The notes beneath the pieces were generated by a model, which saw nothing but the letters and a program-made list of their open reading frames with translations, was not told the origin of the DNA and searched no databases. Below, piece by piece: positions 8,761-17,435 of a DNA stretch of 64,000 nt. Position 1 is the stretch's first letter; every line of letters starts with the position of its first letter. The position numbers and the translations under genes were made by a program. This stretch comes from Microcella alkaliphila (GTDB lineage: Bacteria > Actinomycetota > Actinomycetes > Actinomycetales > Microbacteriaceae). The DNA lies in contig NZ_AP017315.1 in NCBI RefSeq assembly GCF_002355395.1, positions 1,054,001 through 1,118,000 of the forward strand, read 5' to 3'.

Positions 8761-9843
8761 ATGGCCCGCGAGATCGACCCGGCAGCCGTCGAATTCGGCA
8801 TCAACACCTTCGGTGACGTCACCGAGCAGCCCGACGGAACCATGACGTCCTACCCGCAGGTCTTGCGGGACGTCGTCGAAGAAGGCGTCGTCGCCGACCA
8901 GGTCGGGATCGACGTGATGGGCATCGGCGAGCACCACCGCGACGACTTCGCGGTGTCGGCACCCGACGTGTTGCTCGCCGCCATCGCGGCGAAGACCGAA
9001 CGCCTGCGCGTCAGTTCCGCCGTGACGGTGCTGTCGAGCGAGGACCCGATCCGCGTCTTCCAGCGCTTCGCCACGATCGACGCGATTTCGAACGGCCGCG
9101 CTGAGATCATCGCCGGCCGCGGCTCGTTCACCGAGTCCTTCCCGCTGTTCGGATTCGAGCTCAGCGACTACCAGGTGCTCTTCGACGAGAAGCTCAATCT
9201 GCTAGCCGAGCTGCTGAAAGAGAAGCCGGTGACGTGGAGCGGCTCGATTCGCCCTCCGCTCGACGGCGTTCAGGTGTACCCGACCACGGAGAACGGCATT
9301 CGCACGTGGATCGGCGTCGGGGGAAGCCCCGAGTCGGTGGTGCGCACGGCCAACTACGGCTTCCCCATGATGTTGGCGATCATCGGCGGAGAGCCTGCCC
9401 GCTTCGCTCCGTACGTCGACCTGTTCGACCGCGCCCTCGACCAGCTCGGCAAGGAGCGCCAGCCGGTCGGCGTCCACTCGCCCGGCTACATCGCCGACAC
9501 CGACGAGCAGGCGGCAGAAGAACTCTGGCCGCACTACGAGGTCATGTACTCGCGCATCGGACGCGAGCGCGGCTGGGGCCCGACGACCCGCGCGCACTTC
9601 GAGCAGGAGATTCGACACGGATCGCTGTATGTCGGCTCGCCCGAGACGGTGGCGCGCAAGATCGCGGACACCATCCGCGTACTGGGCGCCGAGCGATTCG
9701 ACCTGAAGTACGCGACGGGTCCGGTGTCGCACGGCAAGCTGGTCCACGCGCTCGAGCTGTACGGCCAGAAGGTAATTCCGATGGTGCGTGAGCTGCTGGC
9801 GGACCAGCCCGTGGGCGCTGGCGCCGCAGCCTTTACGCGCTGA
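8761..9843 (+). CDS. LLM-class (luciferase-like) flavin-dependent oxidoreductase
   Basis: 360 residues of the bacterial luciferase-like TIM-barrel family, which uses reduced FMN or F420. Recognisable parts are FGINTFGD at the N-terminus, GIGEHHRDDFAVSAPDVLLAA, the RLRVSSAVTVLSSEDP strand and IIAGRGSFTESFPLFG, the usual flavin-site region. ATG 8761 is preferred over ATG 8752, which would abut the GAGAGG ribosome site at 8746-8751. The substrate is unknown. A short AT-rich stretch just upstream (8720-8742) may be its promoter. Confidence 0.9.
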   Translation: MAREIDPAAVEFGINTFGDVTEQPDGTMTSYPQVLRDVVEEGVVADQVGIDVMGIGEHHRDDFAVSAPDVLLAAIAAKTERLRVSSAVTVLSSEDPIRVFQRFATIDAISNGRAEIIAGRGSFTESFPLFGFELSDYQVLFDEKLNLLAELLKEKPVTWSGSIRPPLDGVQVYPTTENGIRTWIGVGGSPESVVRTANYGFPMMLAIIGGEPARFAPYVDLFDRALDQLGKERQPVGVHSPGYIADTDEQAAEELWPHYEVMYSRIGRERGWGPTTRAHFEQEIRHGSLYVGSPETVARKIADTIRVLGAERFDLKYATGPVSHGKLVHALELYGQKVIPMVRELLADQPVGAGAAAFTR

Positions 9844-9850
9844 GCCCCGC

Positions 9851-10687
9851 TCAGCCGCTGAGGGTGCCGGCTCCAACCAGCGTGACGACGGCGGAGACGG
9901 CGGAGAGCATCACGATGCGAAACAGCCAGCGTGACTGGGGTGCCCGCACAAGTAGTATCCCCGCCGCGGCGACGCACGCCATCGCCACGCCGGCCCCGAT
10001 CGCGCTGATCAGCCCGATCGGGCCGGCGGCGGCCGCTCCGTAGATGCCGAGGGCGCTCGCGATGGCGAGCGCCATGATCGCCAGCGCGATGGATGCGCGG
10101 GGCGCGAGACGGTGCGGGATCGCCCGCATGCGGTGGCGCCGGTCGTCGTCGCGGTCGGGTGTGACGTTCGCGAAGTGCGCGGCGATGCCGAGAAGCGCTC
10201 CGGCCGCGGTTGCCCAGGGGGCGGCGACGGCGGGCGGTTCGTTCGCGAGCGTCACCACCGACGGTAGGGCCCCGAACCCGATGGCGTAGCAGGCGGTCGC
10301 GGCGACCGTTCGTTTGAGGCCGAGGTTGTATGTCCAGCCGGCACCGAGCAACAGCGCGTGCGCGACAGCGGCCGCCGGCCCGAGCAGAAGAGACAGGCCT
10401 ACCGCGACGACGCCTGCTGCGATCGCCCAGCCGAGCAGCGCGCGGGCGGATATGGCATCCCGCGCCACGGGCTTGTCGAGGCGGCCGACCTCTCGGTCGC
10501 GGGCGGCGTCGATGGCGTCGTTCGACCAGCCGATCGACAGTTGATTGGCGAGAATGGTCGCAGCGACCAGCAGGATGGTGCTCAGTGGCAGGGCGACCGA
10601 GAACGCGAGTCCGGTCGATACGACCGTCACGACGGCGGTTGGGCCGGGGTGGCACGCTGCGAGCAATGCGCGAGCGGTCGACCTCAT
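9851..10687 (-). CDS. UbiA-family prenyltransferase
   Basis: 278 residues, about eight membrane helices. The two Asp-rich motifs of the family are visible: SNDAIDAARDREVGRLDKP (NDxxDxxxD form, about residue 55) and NVTPDRDDDRRH (about residue 193). It should attach an isoprenyl chain to a small acceptor in the membrane. No quinone or carotenoid genes are near, so the acceptor is not known. It follows a rhodanese lipoprotein gene by 9 bases on the same strand and may be co-transcribed. Confidence 0.85.
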   Translation of the reverse strand: MRSTARALLAACHPGPTAVVTVVSTGLAFSVALPLSTILLVAATILANQLSIGWSNDAIDAARDREVGRLDKPVARDAISARALLGWAIAAGVVAVGLSLLLGPAAAVAHALLLGAGWTYNLGLKRTVAATACYAIGFGALPSVVTLANEPPAVAAPWATAAGALLGIAAHFANVTPDRDDDRRHRMRAIPHRLAPRASIALAIMALAIASALGIYGAAAAGPIGLISAIGAGVAMACVAAAGILLVRAPQSRWLFRIVMLSAVSAVVTLVGAGTLSG

Positions 10688-10696
10688 GGCCCCAGG

Positions 10697-11062
10697 TTAG
10701 GGCGTGACGACCGCGATTCCGGTCGACGCCGAGGCGGAGGCGACACTGCCGCCGTTGACGAGGTTGGTGAAGCCCAGCGACTCCATGCGCGTGATGGCCT
10801 GTCCTGAGCGGTTGCCGCTGCGGCAGTACACGACAAAGTCGCCCGAGGGGTCGAGCTGCGCGATGCGATCCTCGAAATCGGCCGACTGGACGTCGATGTT
10901 GATCGCGCCATCGAGGTGCCCGGTCGCGAACTCGGCCGGAGTGCGCACGTCGATGAGGACCGTATCGGCGGTCACGTCGATCGGCTCGGCCGCCGGCACG
11001 CATGCGGCGAGGCCCAGGGCGAGGACGATCGAGGCGGCGAGAACGGTGAGTAGGCGGCGCAT
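10697..11062 (-). CDS. Rhodanese-like lipoprotein
   Basis: 121 residues. The N-terminus is a lipoprotein signal (MRRLLTVLAASIVLALG, lipobox LAAC about residue 19), so the mature protein is outside the membrane. The rhodanese domain has DVRTPAEFATGHLDGAINID and the active-site loop VYCRSGNRSGQA with the sulfur-carrying Cys. A single-domain exported rhodanese would handle sulfane sulfur at the cell surface. GGAG six bases before ATG 11062 fixes the start. A CsoR/CstR-type palindrome lies 38 bases upstream, which suggests control by the CstR-like repressor encoded at about 43 kb. Confidence 0.9.
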   Translation of the reverse strand: MRRLLTVLAASIVLALGLAACVPAAEPIDVTADTVLIDVRTPAEFATGHLDGAINIDVQSADFEDRIAQLDPSGDFVVYCRSGNRSGQAITRMESLGFTNLVNGGSVASASASTGIAVVTP

Positions 11063-11099
11063 GGGGGGCTCCAATCTGATGGCGGGCACAGCCTATCAG

Positions 11100-11115
11100 A
11101 TACCCCAGGGGGTAT
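11100..11115. promoter_or_regulatory. CsoR/CstR-type operator before the rhodanese lipoprotein
   Basis: 16-base palindrome ATACCCCAGGGGGTAT. It matches ATACCCCTGGGGGTAT before the CoA-disulfide reductase operon (40976-40991) apart from one central base. A/T-flanked G/C tracts of this form are the known operator type of CsoR-family repressors. It is 38-53 bases upstream of the rhodanese start on the minus strand. Confidence 0.7.
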
Positions 11116-11121
11116 TCGCCC

Positions 11122-11379
11122 CTAGATCGTCGGAAGTTGGAAGTCGACGATGCGCTCAGGCAGGTTGTTCTCGCTGACGAACTTGGGTGCAGGGATCGTC
11201 GCCGAGGCGGGCTGCAGAACGGCGACAGCACCGAGCGCCGACCCGACCACGATGGCGGCAGCGGAGACGGCCACGATCGCGCCCGTGATGACCGTGAGCT
11301 TCTGGTGCCGCTCGAGCGTGATCACGATGGCGCCGATCACGACCAAAGCGGCGGCGGTGCCGATCAGGGTGAAGACCAT
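11122..11379 (-). CDS. Small two-helix membrane protein
   Basis: 85 residues, function unknown. Two hydrophobic helices (about residues 3-22 and 30-56) are joined by a short basic loop, ERHQK, and followed by a 28-residue tail ending in DFQLPTI. GAGGA is 5 bases before ATG 11379. Its stop lies just 7 bases from the CsoR-type palindrome. No motif identifies a role. Confidence 0.7.
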   Translation of the reverse strand: MVFTLIGTAAALVVIGAIVITLERHQKLTVITGAIVAVSAAAIVVGSALGAVAVLQPASATIPAPKFVSENNLPERIVDFQLPTI

Positions 11380-11574
11380 GATGTTCCTCGTCGGGTACGG
11401 GAACGACGCTGCGGCGGGGACCGCAGGCGGGTTCGAGCGGGTATCTCGGGTTGGTGTCGCTGGGTGGCGACCGTCCGTTGGGTAGCGGACTCACGCTCAG
11501 AATACCGCTCGTGATCGTGCATTCGCCAGCATTTCGCGACCCCACTTCGGGCGACAACGCACCAAGATGGACTC

Positions 11575-12807
11575 GTGACCGATCGATCGTCCGAGATACT
11601 GCACCGCGATGTCCTCGACGCCGTCGCGTCCTCACTCGGGTCGGAGGTCATGGCTGCCCATGCTCTGCAGATCGAACCCACGGGCACGGGCTTCACGCAC
11701 GGCTATCGCGTGAGCCTTCGCGACTCGTCGGGGGCACTCGCCGACCACACCGTGTTCGTCGAGACGTCTCCGCCCGACGCCACGCGCCCTGGGGTGCTGA
11801 CGCTGACCCAGCCTGACTCGGGGGAGCGCGTCGATGTCTGGGTGTACCCCGCCGACCCTGCACTGCCCGCGCTACGCACTGCGGTGTACGCCGAGGCTGC
11901 AGGGATCGTGCTCGCACGTCTGGGACTGCCCGTCGATGACCTTCGGGTCAGCCTCGCGGCGTATCGTCCGGGCAAGCGCGCCGTCGTGCGAGTAGACACG
12001 GCCCAGACCTCCTACTTCCTAAAGGTCGTGCGACCGCCCACCGCTGAACCATTGCAAGCCAAGCACACCCACTGGCGCAATGAGGGCGTGCCCGTGCCTG
12101 CCGTTCTGGGGTGGAGCGAGGAAGGGCTCGTTGCCATGGAGGCGCTCGCCGGCTCTGAGCTCATCGGTGTCCTTGACCGGGTGTCGAATCCCGATGTGCT
12201 CCTCGACGAGATTCAGCACCTCGGCGCCCAGATCGCGAGCGTCACCTCGACCGCACCGGCGCGGGCGTCGCTCGTGAGGCGGCTCGATTGGTACGAGGAA
12301 CGGCTCATCGAGCAGTTGCCCGACCACGATGGACTCATCGAAACGACGTCGCGCACGATCTCTCGACGCTACAAGGCAGGCGGAACGCCTCCCCCGGAGC
12401 GCACCGTCCACGGCGACCTGCACCTTGCACAACTACTTGTCGACCCGGCGGCGCCGACGACCATCACGGGCGTGCTCGACATCGACACCTCGGGATGGGG
12501 TGACCCCGCCGATGACGCTGCGGCCCTCTATGCGCACCTCATCGCGACGGTGGTGCACGACGGAGGATCGCGCGCGACGATCCGAGCGCGGCGCTGCTCG
12601 GTGCTCGCGGATGGCTGGCGTCGCCGGTGGTTCCGTTCCTCTGAGCCGGGGTTGGCCGATCGCGCTCACGCGATCGCCGCGGTGCAACTCCTCGGGCACG
12701 CGCTCGCCCGGTCAGCAGCCGGCTCTGCGGACGCAGCCGTGCTCATCGAGCGGGCACACCGGATGGTGTCTGCGGACGATCGCCCTCTCACGTCAGCGAT
12801 CTGGTGA
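11575..12807 (+). CDS. Phosphotransferase of the aminoglycoside phosphotransferase (APH) fold
   Basis: 410 residues. The C-terminal kinase-like lobe has the Brenner motif VHGDLHLAQLLVDP (about residue 280) and the metal-binding GVLDIDTSGWGDP. The N-lobe has YFLKVVRP with the ATP Lys. The substrate is not predictable; the fold includes maltokinase-like, choline-kinase-like and antibiotic kinases, and nothing nearby points to antibiotic resistance. GTG start. No obvious operon partner. Confidence 0.82.
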   Translation: MTDRSSEILHRDVLDAVASSLGSEVMAAHALQIEPTGTGFTHGYRVSLRDSSGALADHTVFVETSPPDATRPGVLTLTQPDSGERVDVWVYPADPALPALRTAVYAEAAGIVLARLGLPVDDLRVSLAAYRPGKRAVVRVDTAQTSYFLKVVRPPTAEPLQAKHTHWRNEGVPVPAVLGWSEEGLVAMEALAGSELIGVLDRVSNPDVLLDEIQHLGAQIASVTSTAPARASLVRRLDWYEERLIEQLPDHDGLIETTSRTISRRYKAGGTPPPERTVHGDLHLAQLLVDPAAPTTITGVLDIDTSGWGDPADDAAALYAHLIATVVHDGGSRATIRARRCSVLADGWRRRWFRSSEPGLADRAHAIAAVQLLGHALARSAAGSADAAVLIERAHRMVSADDRPLTSAIW

Positions 12808-12814
12808 TTTCCGG

Positions 12815-12836
12815 CAGATGAGAAAGCTCTCATCTG
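12815..12836. repeat. Perfect inverted repeat, possible response-regulator site
   Basis: Arms CAGATGAGA and TCTCATCTG (9 bp each) separated by AAGC. A related TCTCATGTC follows at 12850, 22 bases after the second arm, and CAGATGAGA recurs at 15500-15508 just upstream of the histidine kinase gene. It lies between the APH-type gene and a small secreted protein whose start is 42 bases downstream. It could be a terminator without T-run or an operator. Confidence 0.5.
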
Positions 12837-12877
12837 CGCTTCCTTGATCTCTCATGTCCGGTCGCGACTATCAGTGC

Positions 12878-13261
12878 ATGGACAAGAAGAGTTGGATAGC
12901 GGCGGGGGCAGCTTCTGCCCTCGGATTGGGCGCGCTCGCTTCGGGTGCTCTCACCGTGGCGAACGCCATGCCGCTCTACGACGCCTCGACGGCAACAGAT
13001 GTTCCTCCGATCACGACGGTCGCCTCCGAGGCGAAGGCTTTCACCGGAACAGGCGACGTGCGCTTCTGGGTTCAGCAGTCCACGGTGACTCCGACGCCGA
13101 CCGCCGTCACGCCAAGCCCTGCGACGCCGTCGCCGGCGTCCTCCGCCGCGCCCGCTCCTGCACCCACCGTTCAGCAGGCGCCCGCCCCGGCTCCGCAGCC
13201 GGTCGCGCCCGCGCCCGCGGGCAGTGTCGACAGCCCGGACAGCCCCGACAGTCCCGACTGA
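12878..13261 (+). CDS. Small secreted Pro/Ala-rich protein
   Basis: 127 residues. The N-terminal signal peptide (MDKKSWIAAGAASALGLGALASGALTV in two pieces, cleavage near ANA-MP) is followed by about 40 residues of unknown fold. A low-complexity Pro/Ala/Thr tail ends in repeated DSP units. No catalytic motif. ATG 12878 is chosen because it gives a clean signal peptide; GTG and ATG codons upstream would add a non-signal leader. It is convergent with the neighbouring response regulator gene (stops 7 bases apart). Shared upstream motifs suggest it may be a target of that system. Confidence 0.7.
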   Translation: MDKKSWIAAGAASALGLGALASGALTVANAMPLYDASTATDVPPITTVASEAKAFTGTGDVRFWVQQSTVTPTPTAVTPSPATPSPASSAAPAPAPTVQQAPAPAPQPVAPAPAGSVDSPDSPDSPD

Positions 13262-13267
13262 TCCTCG

Positions 13268-13930
13268 CTAGACCAGGCGATAGCCCATGCCGCGCACCGT
13301 TTCAATGCGGTCGGCACCGATCTTGCCGCGCAGGTAGCGCACGTATACGTCGACCACGTTCGAGCCGGGGTCGAAATCGAAGCCCCACACCCGGCTCAGC
13401 AGTTGCTCGCGCGAGAGCACCTGGTCGGGGTGTCGCAGGAACTGCTCGGCTAACCCGAACTCGCGCGCGGAGAGGTCCGTGCTCACCTCGCCGACCGTGA
13501 TGCGGCGGGTGCGCAAATTGAGGCTGAGGTCGCCGTGCTGCAGGACCTGCTCGACCGTGGTCTGCTGGCCCGATTCACGCAGGCGCAGGCGAACTCGAGC
13601 GACCAACTCGTCGAACTTGAAGGGCTTCGGCAGGTAGTCGTTGGCTCCGCCGTCGAGACCCGCGACGGTGTCTTCGACACTCGACCGCGCCGTGAGCATG
13701 ATGATCGGCACGGTCGAGCCGCTCGCCCGCACGCGCTTCAGAACCTCGAAGCCGTCGATCCCTGGAAGCCCGACATCGAGCAGCACCAGGTCGAACGTTC
13801 CCGTCATCAGGTAGTCGACCGCGTCCAGACCCGATGCGACGACGGTCGGCGTGTAGCCGGCGGCCGCGAGTCCCTTTTCGACGAAGGTCGAAATACGCTC
13901 CTCGTCTTCCACGATCAGGATGCTCGTCAT
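13268..13930 (-). CDS. OmpR/PhoB-family response regulator
   Basis: 220 residues. The receiver domain (1-115) has the acidic pair in VEDEER, the phosphorylated Asp in LVLLDVGLPG (about residue 51), the conserved Thr in IIMLTAR and the Lys in LPKPFK. The winged-helix DNA-binding domain (about 130-220) ends in YVRYLRGKI and VRGMGYRLV. ATG 13930 overlaps the kinase stop (ATGA), so kinase and regulator are translated from one message with the kinase first. Frame-open sequence upstream of 13930 lies inside the kinase gene and is not coding in this frame. Confidence 0.95.
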   Translation of the reverse strand: MTSILIVEDEERISTFVEKGLAAAGYTPTVVASGLDAVDYLMTGTFDLVLLDVGLPGIDGFEVLKRVRASGSTVPIIMLTARSSVEDTVAGLDGGANDYLPKPFKFDELVARVRLRLRESGQQTTVEQVLQHGDLSLNLRTRRITVGEVSTDLSAREFGLAEQFLRHPDQVLSREQLLSRVWGFDFDPGSNVVDVYVRYLRGKIGADRIETVRGMGYRLV

Positions 13931-15462
13931 GGGTGTCCCTTCTCGGTCGTCACATCGGGATGCTCGCCGTCCTCGTCCAGGGAGCCCGCGGCGGGCGGCG
14001 GGGCAGCGGAGGACGACGGAAGGGGAACGACGATGCCGAAGCGTGAGCCACTCGTGGAGGTGTCGAGGCTGACGTAGCCGCCGTGACCGCGGGCGATCGC
14101 CGCCACGATCGGCAGCCCCAACCCCGAACCCGCGATGCCCCGGCCTGTGTCGGCCCTGCCGAACCGCTCGAAGATGCGCTTCTGGGCATCTTCCGGAATG
14201 CCCGGGCCCTCGTCGGCGACCCACATCTCAACGGCGTTGTCGTACAGGCTCGAGCCGATGCGGATGGCGGTGCCTTCCGGCGAGTATTTCGCGGCGTTGT
14301 CCGCCAGCTGTAGCCACGCCTGGGTGATCCGCGACGGCGCGAGCGGCGCAACGGCCTCTGCGACGCCGTCGAGCCGCCACTCATGGCCGGCAATCGCGCG
14401 GGCCTTGGCGAATACCTGCTGGGTCAGGTCGGCGACGTCGGTCGGTTCGGTGAGCATGGTTGCCATCGAGGCCTGGGCGAGCACGTCGATGTCGCTAACG
14501 AGCTCGCTCATGCGGTCGAGTTCGTCGATCGCGAGCGCACGGGTCGCGTCGACCTCGTCCGGTGAGCGCGGGTCGAGCAGCTCCAGGTGGCCGCGGACGA
14601 TCGTGATCGGTGTCTTCAGTTCGTGGCGCACATCGTCGAGCAGCTGTCGCTGGGCGGTGGCGGACTCGTCAAGTCGTTCGAACATCCCGTTGATCGTCTC
14701 GGTGAGGCGAGAGACGTCGTCGCGGCCTGTCACGGGGATGCGCTCGCTGAGATCGGTGCCCGTGATGCGCGACGCGGCTGCCGTCACGTCACGGATGGGC
14801 CGGAGCAGGCGTCCGGCGACGAACCACCCGACGACGCCGATGGCGATCAGCGTGATGCCGGCAATGATCGCGTACGTCGTGAAAGCGCTGTCGATGTCAT
14901 CGAGCTCGCCCTGGATTTGATAGCCGGTGACGTACACCCCGATGGCCTCGTCGTCGGCGATGGTGACAGGTGCGGCGATGTAGCGAATGGCGCCGTCCTC
15001 GGTGAACGCCGTGCCAATGCTGACGACGCCACCCCGCGCCTCCGACCAGACCCGCTCCATGAAGGCGTCATCGTCGAACATCTGGAAGTCGACGTCGACA
15101 GGAGGGATGTACACGGGGTCCCCGTCGATGATCGCCACACTGCTTTCGCTGCGACCCGGAATGATTCCCTGCATGATGCGGAGCATCGCGTCCTCGACGC
15201 TTGTCGGGGCCGACACCGGATCGGGCGACACCGGTGCGTCGGAATCGTCGCTCTCGGCCGCTTCGCGCGGAAGCCCCGTTGCGATGGCCCGCGCTGACTC
15301 GACCGCGGTGAAGAGTTCTTCGTCGATCACGTCGAGCACGCGTTCACGCTGCAGTAGGTAGGCACTCGCGCCCGCCACGCTCATTCCGAGTGCGGTGATC
15401 ACGAGGATCACCCCGAGAATGCGTGAGCGCACCGACCAGCGTGGTGGTGTCAGCACGGCCAT
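13927..15462 (-). CDS. Two-component sensor histidine kinase
   Basis: 511 residues. One membrane helix (about 12-36), an extracytoplasmic sensor domain of about 150 residues rich in Asp, Glu and Ser, a second helix (ITLIAIGVVGWFVAG), a HAMP domain, the H box RHELKTPITIVRGH (about residue 280), the N box LADNAAKYSPEG, the G1 box VADEGPGIPED and the G2 box GSGLGLPIV. It phosphorylates the regulator encoded immediately downstream. The signal is unknown. A CAGATGAGA motif 38 bases upstream of the start suggests autoregulation. Confidence 0.94.
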   Translation of the reverse strand: MAVLTPPRWSVRSRILGVILVITALGMSVAGASAYLLQRERVLDVIDEELFTAVESARAIATGLPREAAESDDSDAPVSPDPVSAPTSVEDAMLRIMQGIIPGRSESSVAIIDGDPVYIPPVDVDFQMFDDDAFMERVWSEARGGVVSIGTAFTEDGAIRYIAAPVTIADDEAIGVYVTGYQIQGELDDIDSAFTTYAIIAGITLIAIGVVGWFVAGRLLRPIRDVTAAASRITGTDLSERIPVTGRDDVSRLTETINGMFERLDESATAQRQLLDDVRHELKTPITIVRGHLELLDPRSPDEVDATRALAIDELDRMSELVSDIDVLAQASMATMLTEPTDVADLTQQVFAKARAIAGHEWRLDGVAEAVAPLAPSRITQAWLQLADNAAKYSPEGTAIRIGSSLYDNAVEMWVADEGPGIPEDAQKRIFERFGRADTGRGIAGSGLGLPIVAAIARGHGGYVSLDTSTSGSRFGIVVPLPSSSAAPPPAAGSLDEDGEHPDVTTEKGHP

Positions 15463-15499
15463 CCCGCCATTATCGATGCCGTACTGTGCGAATCGGCCT

Positions 15500-15508
15500 C
15501 AGATGAGA
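15500..15508. promoter_or_regulatory. CAGATGAGA motif upstream of the kinase-regulator operon
   Basis: Identical to one arm of the inverted repeat at 12815-12836, about 2.7 kb away at the other end of the two-component locus. It lies 38-46 bases upstream of the kinase start on the minus strand. With three exact copies in this locus, a regulator binding site is plausible, but a 9-mer is weak evidence. Confidence 0.35.
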
Positions 15509-15514
15509 GGACTA

Positions 15515-16567
15515 TCACCGCCGCGGCAGAAGGCCGATCGTCGTCATGGCCTCAGCCAGTTCGGCGCCGTTGGGTGCTTGAACCCACGGGGCTCCGCGGT
15601 GGGGGACGTCGGCGTTGCGCCGTCCGCCGGCGAAGACGGCCTCGGGCGTGGACAGCTGGCGAATCGCCACCGCTTCGACATTGTGCGGGTGTGAGTCGAC
15701 GAACGCCTGGTAGAGCTCCTCGTCGTGTTGGCCGTCATCGCCCACGAGGATCCATCGAACGTCGGGAAACTCAGTGGCGAGTCGCTCGAGGCTCGAGCGT
15801 TTGTGTTCGCGCCCGCTACGAATGAGCCGGTCCGCTGTGGGGCCCCAGTCGGTCAAGAGCAGGGTTCCCGTCGGGTAGAGGTGTCGCCCCATGAACCGCT
15901 CGAGCGTCGGCGCCACGTTCCAGGCGCCGGTCGAGAGGTATATGACGGGGAGACCCGGATGCGCGGAAACGATTCGCTCGTACAGCACGGCCATTCCCGG
16001 GACGGGGCGGCGCGCTCGTTCGTCCAAGATGAAGGTGTTCCATGCGGCGAGGAATGGTCGGGGGAGGGAGGTGACCATCACGGTGTCGTCGATATCCGAC
16101 AGGAGCCCGATGCGTGCATCCGGGTCGATGATGTCGATCGGGGCGTCGACCGGTTCTCCATCCTCGACCTGCAGGGAGATCGTGTGCTCGCCCGGGGTGA
16201 ATCCGACCTCGAGGGGCAGATCGACGTCGACGACGCCTCCTCGGTCGGCGCGCACCGATACCTGGACGCCGCCCACGGTGACCGTGACCACGGCGTGCGC
16301 GACGGGAATGCTGACGAAACTGCGCCACCCTCGGATGCGCGCTCGCGCTGATCGCGCATCGCGCTTCGGCTTCGTCAACAGCACGCGGCACAGCACGCGA
16401 ACCCATCGATCGGTGCCATACCCGCGATAGGGAATGATCACGGGGGAGAGCCCGCGGCGGCGCGCTCGGCGTTCTCGCCAGCTGTGAAAGGAATCTTCGA
16501 GCCGCGCAGCCCGGCGCGCCCAGGGACGGTCGGGTATCGGAGTGTCGGGTGTCTCCTCGTCCGTCAC
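15515..16567 (-). CDS. App1-family (DUF2183) phosphatase-like protein
   Basis: 350 residues. The core has the HAD-like signature of App1 proteins: GLLSDIDDTVMVTSLP (about residue 165) with the nucleophile and acid/base Asp, then PVIYLSTGAWN, LLLTDWGP and WILVGDDGQHDEELY near the C-terminus. The yeast relative is a phosphatidate phosphatase; bacterial substrates are unknown. The N-terminal 150 residues form a beta-rich domain. GTG 16567 is preferred over upstream codons, which would add a leader not seen in the family. An ATACCC-N4-GGGTAT palindrome lies 54 bases upstream. Confidence 0.85.
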   Translation of the reverse strand: MTDEETPDTPIPDRPWARRAARLEDSFHSWRERRARRRGLSPVIIPYRGYGTDRWVRVLCRVLLTKPKRDARSARARIRGWRSFVSIPVAHAVVTVTVGGVQVSVRADRGGVVDVDLPLEVGFTPGEHTISLQVEDGEPVDAPIDIIDPDARIGLLSDIDDTVMVTSLPRPFLAAWNTFILDERARRPVPGMAVLYERIVSAHPGLPVIYLSTGAWNVAPTLERFMGRHLYPTGTLLLTDWGPTADRLIRSGREHKRSSLERLATEFPDVRWILVGDDGQHDEELYQAFVDSHPHNVEAVAIRQLSTPEAVFAGGRRNADVPHRGAPWVQAPNGAELAEAMTTIGLLPRR

Positions 16568-16620
16568 TGCACCAGTCTTGCAGAGGTGGGAGGGAGACGA
16601 GAAAGCCCCGACCCCTCGGT

Positions 16621-16636
16621 ATACCCAGACGGGTAT
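16621..16636. promoter_or_regulatory. Weaker ATACCC-N4-GGGTAT palindrome
   Basis: ATACCCAGACGGGTAT has the same outer half sites and 16-base length as the CsoR/CstR-type sites at 11100 and 40976, but shorter G/C tracts. It lies in the divergent gap between the App1-type gene and a TetR gene. It could belong to the same regulon or to the local TetR protein. Confidence 0.4.
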
Positions 16637-16741
16637 GTTCATTAGAGGAAACAAAAGGTTTCCGACACGCACCAGAATGTTATCGTATTCGCCTCACTAA
16701 AGGGGCTACCATGAGGCACGGTCGTCGAAAGGACTGCTCAC

Positions 16742-17383
16742 GTGTCGAACCTCGAACTCTCTTCGAGCCTCTTGGCCGGGTCGGCGTTGATTCGCAACGA
16801 ACCCGTCCAGGCTCGCAGCACTGCCCGCCTCGCCGCTCTGCTCGATGCCGCCGCGGCGGTCATTGATGAGATCGGCTACGAGCGCCTCACAACCGCGATG
16901 GTCGCTGACCGCGCCGGTGCCTCCATCGGCACTGTGTACCGCTACTTCCCCGACCGCATCGCCGTCTTGCAGGCGCTCGCCGCGCGTAACTCGGAGCGCC
17001 TCGCATCGCGCCTGGCGGACGAGCTCGTTCCCGAGCGTCACGCGACGCCCGCTGCGGCCATGCATGGCGTGTTGACCGCGGTGGCCGACATGTTCCGCCG
17101 CGAGCCCGGCTACCCGTCGATCCGTGTCGGCGACGTGCTCGACCTCCGGCCGCCGGTGTCGGCGGAAACCGCCAACGGGGCAGTGGCCTCCATGATCACC
17201 GATGCGTTTATCGCTCGTTTTGGTGTTCGCGACTCGGCAGAGTTGCGCGGCGCGGTTGCCACGGCGTACGAGCTGATCGACGCCTTCGTGGCCCGAGCCT
17301 TCGCGCGCAACCGCGATGGCGACAAGGCGCTCCTCGCCGAGGCCAGCCGCGTGCTCGACGCAGTCATCGACGGCAAGCTGTAG
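16742..17383 (+). CDS. TetR-family transcriptional regulator
   Basis: 213 residues. Helix-turn-helix at about residues 45-70 (TTAMVADRAGASIGTVYRYFPDR), preceded by ARSTARLAALLDAAAAV, which is helix 1. The C-terminal ligand domain ends in a helix with ELIDAFVARAFA. Unusually, about 25 residues precede the DNA-binding domain; GTG 16742 is the first start after a GAAAGGA-like site. It may control itself or the osmoprotectant importer downstream, from which a strong terminator separates it. Confidence 0.9.
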   Translation: MSNLELSSSLLAGSALIRNEPVQARSTARLAALLDAAAAVIDEIGYERLTTAMVADRAGASIGTVYRYFPDRIAVLQALAARNSERLASRLADELVPERHATPAAAMHGVLTAVADMFRREPGYPSIRVGDVLDLRPPVSAETANGAVASMITDAFIARFGVRDSAELRGAVATAYELIDAFVARAFARNRDGDKALLAEASRVLDAVIDGKL

Positions 17384-17398
17384 CGCCCATCCGACGAC

Positions 17399-17435
17399 CG
17401 ATGGGCCCCGAGCGAGTATCGCTCGGGACCCATCG
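17399..17435 (+). terminator. Intrinsic terminator after the TetR gene
   Basis: Long hairpin with arms CGATGGG-C-CCCGAGCGA and TCGCTCGGG-A-CCCATCG around a GTA loop, 15 bases after the TetR stop. One internal mismatch; no strong T-run. Confidence 0.8.

Noticed and set aside
11575..12807. Antibiotic resistance kinase
   Set aside because: Only the general APH fold is visible; no subfamily residues or context support resistance.
12815..12836. Simple terminator for the APH-type gene
   Set aside because: Not excluded, but there is no T-run and the same arm sequence recurs upstream of the kinase gene, so an operator seems at least as likely.
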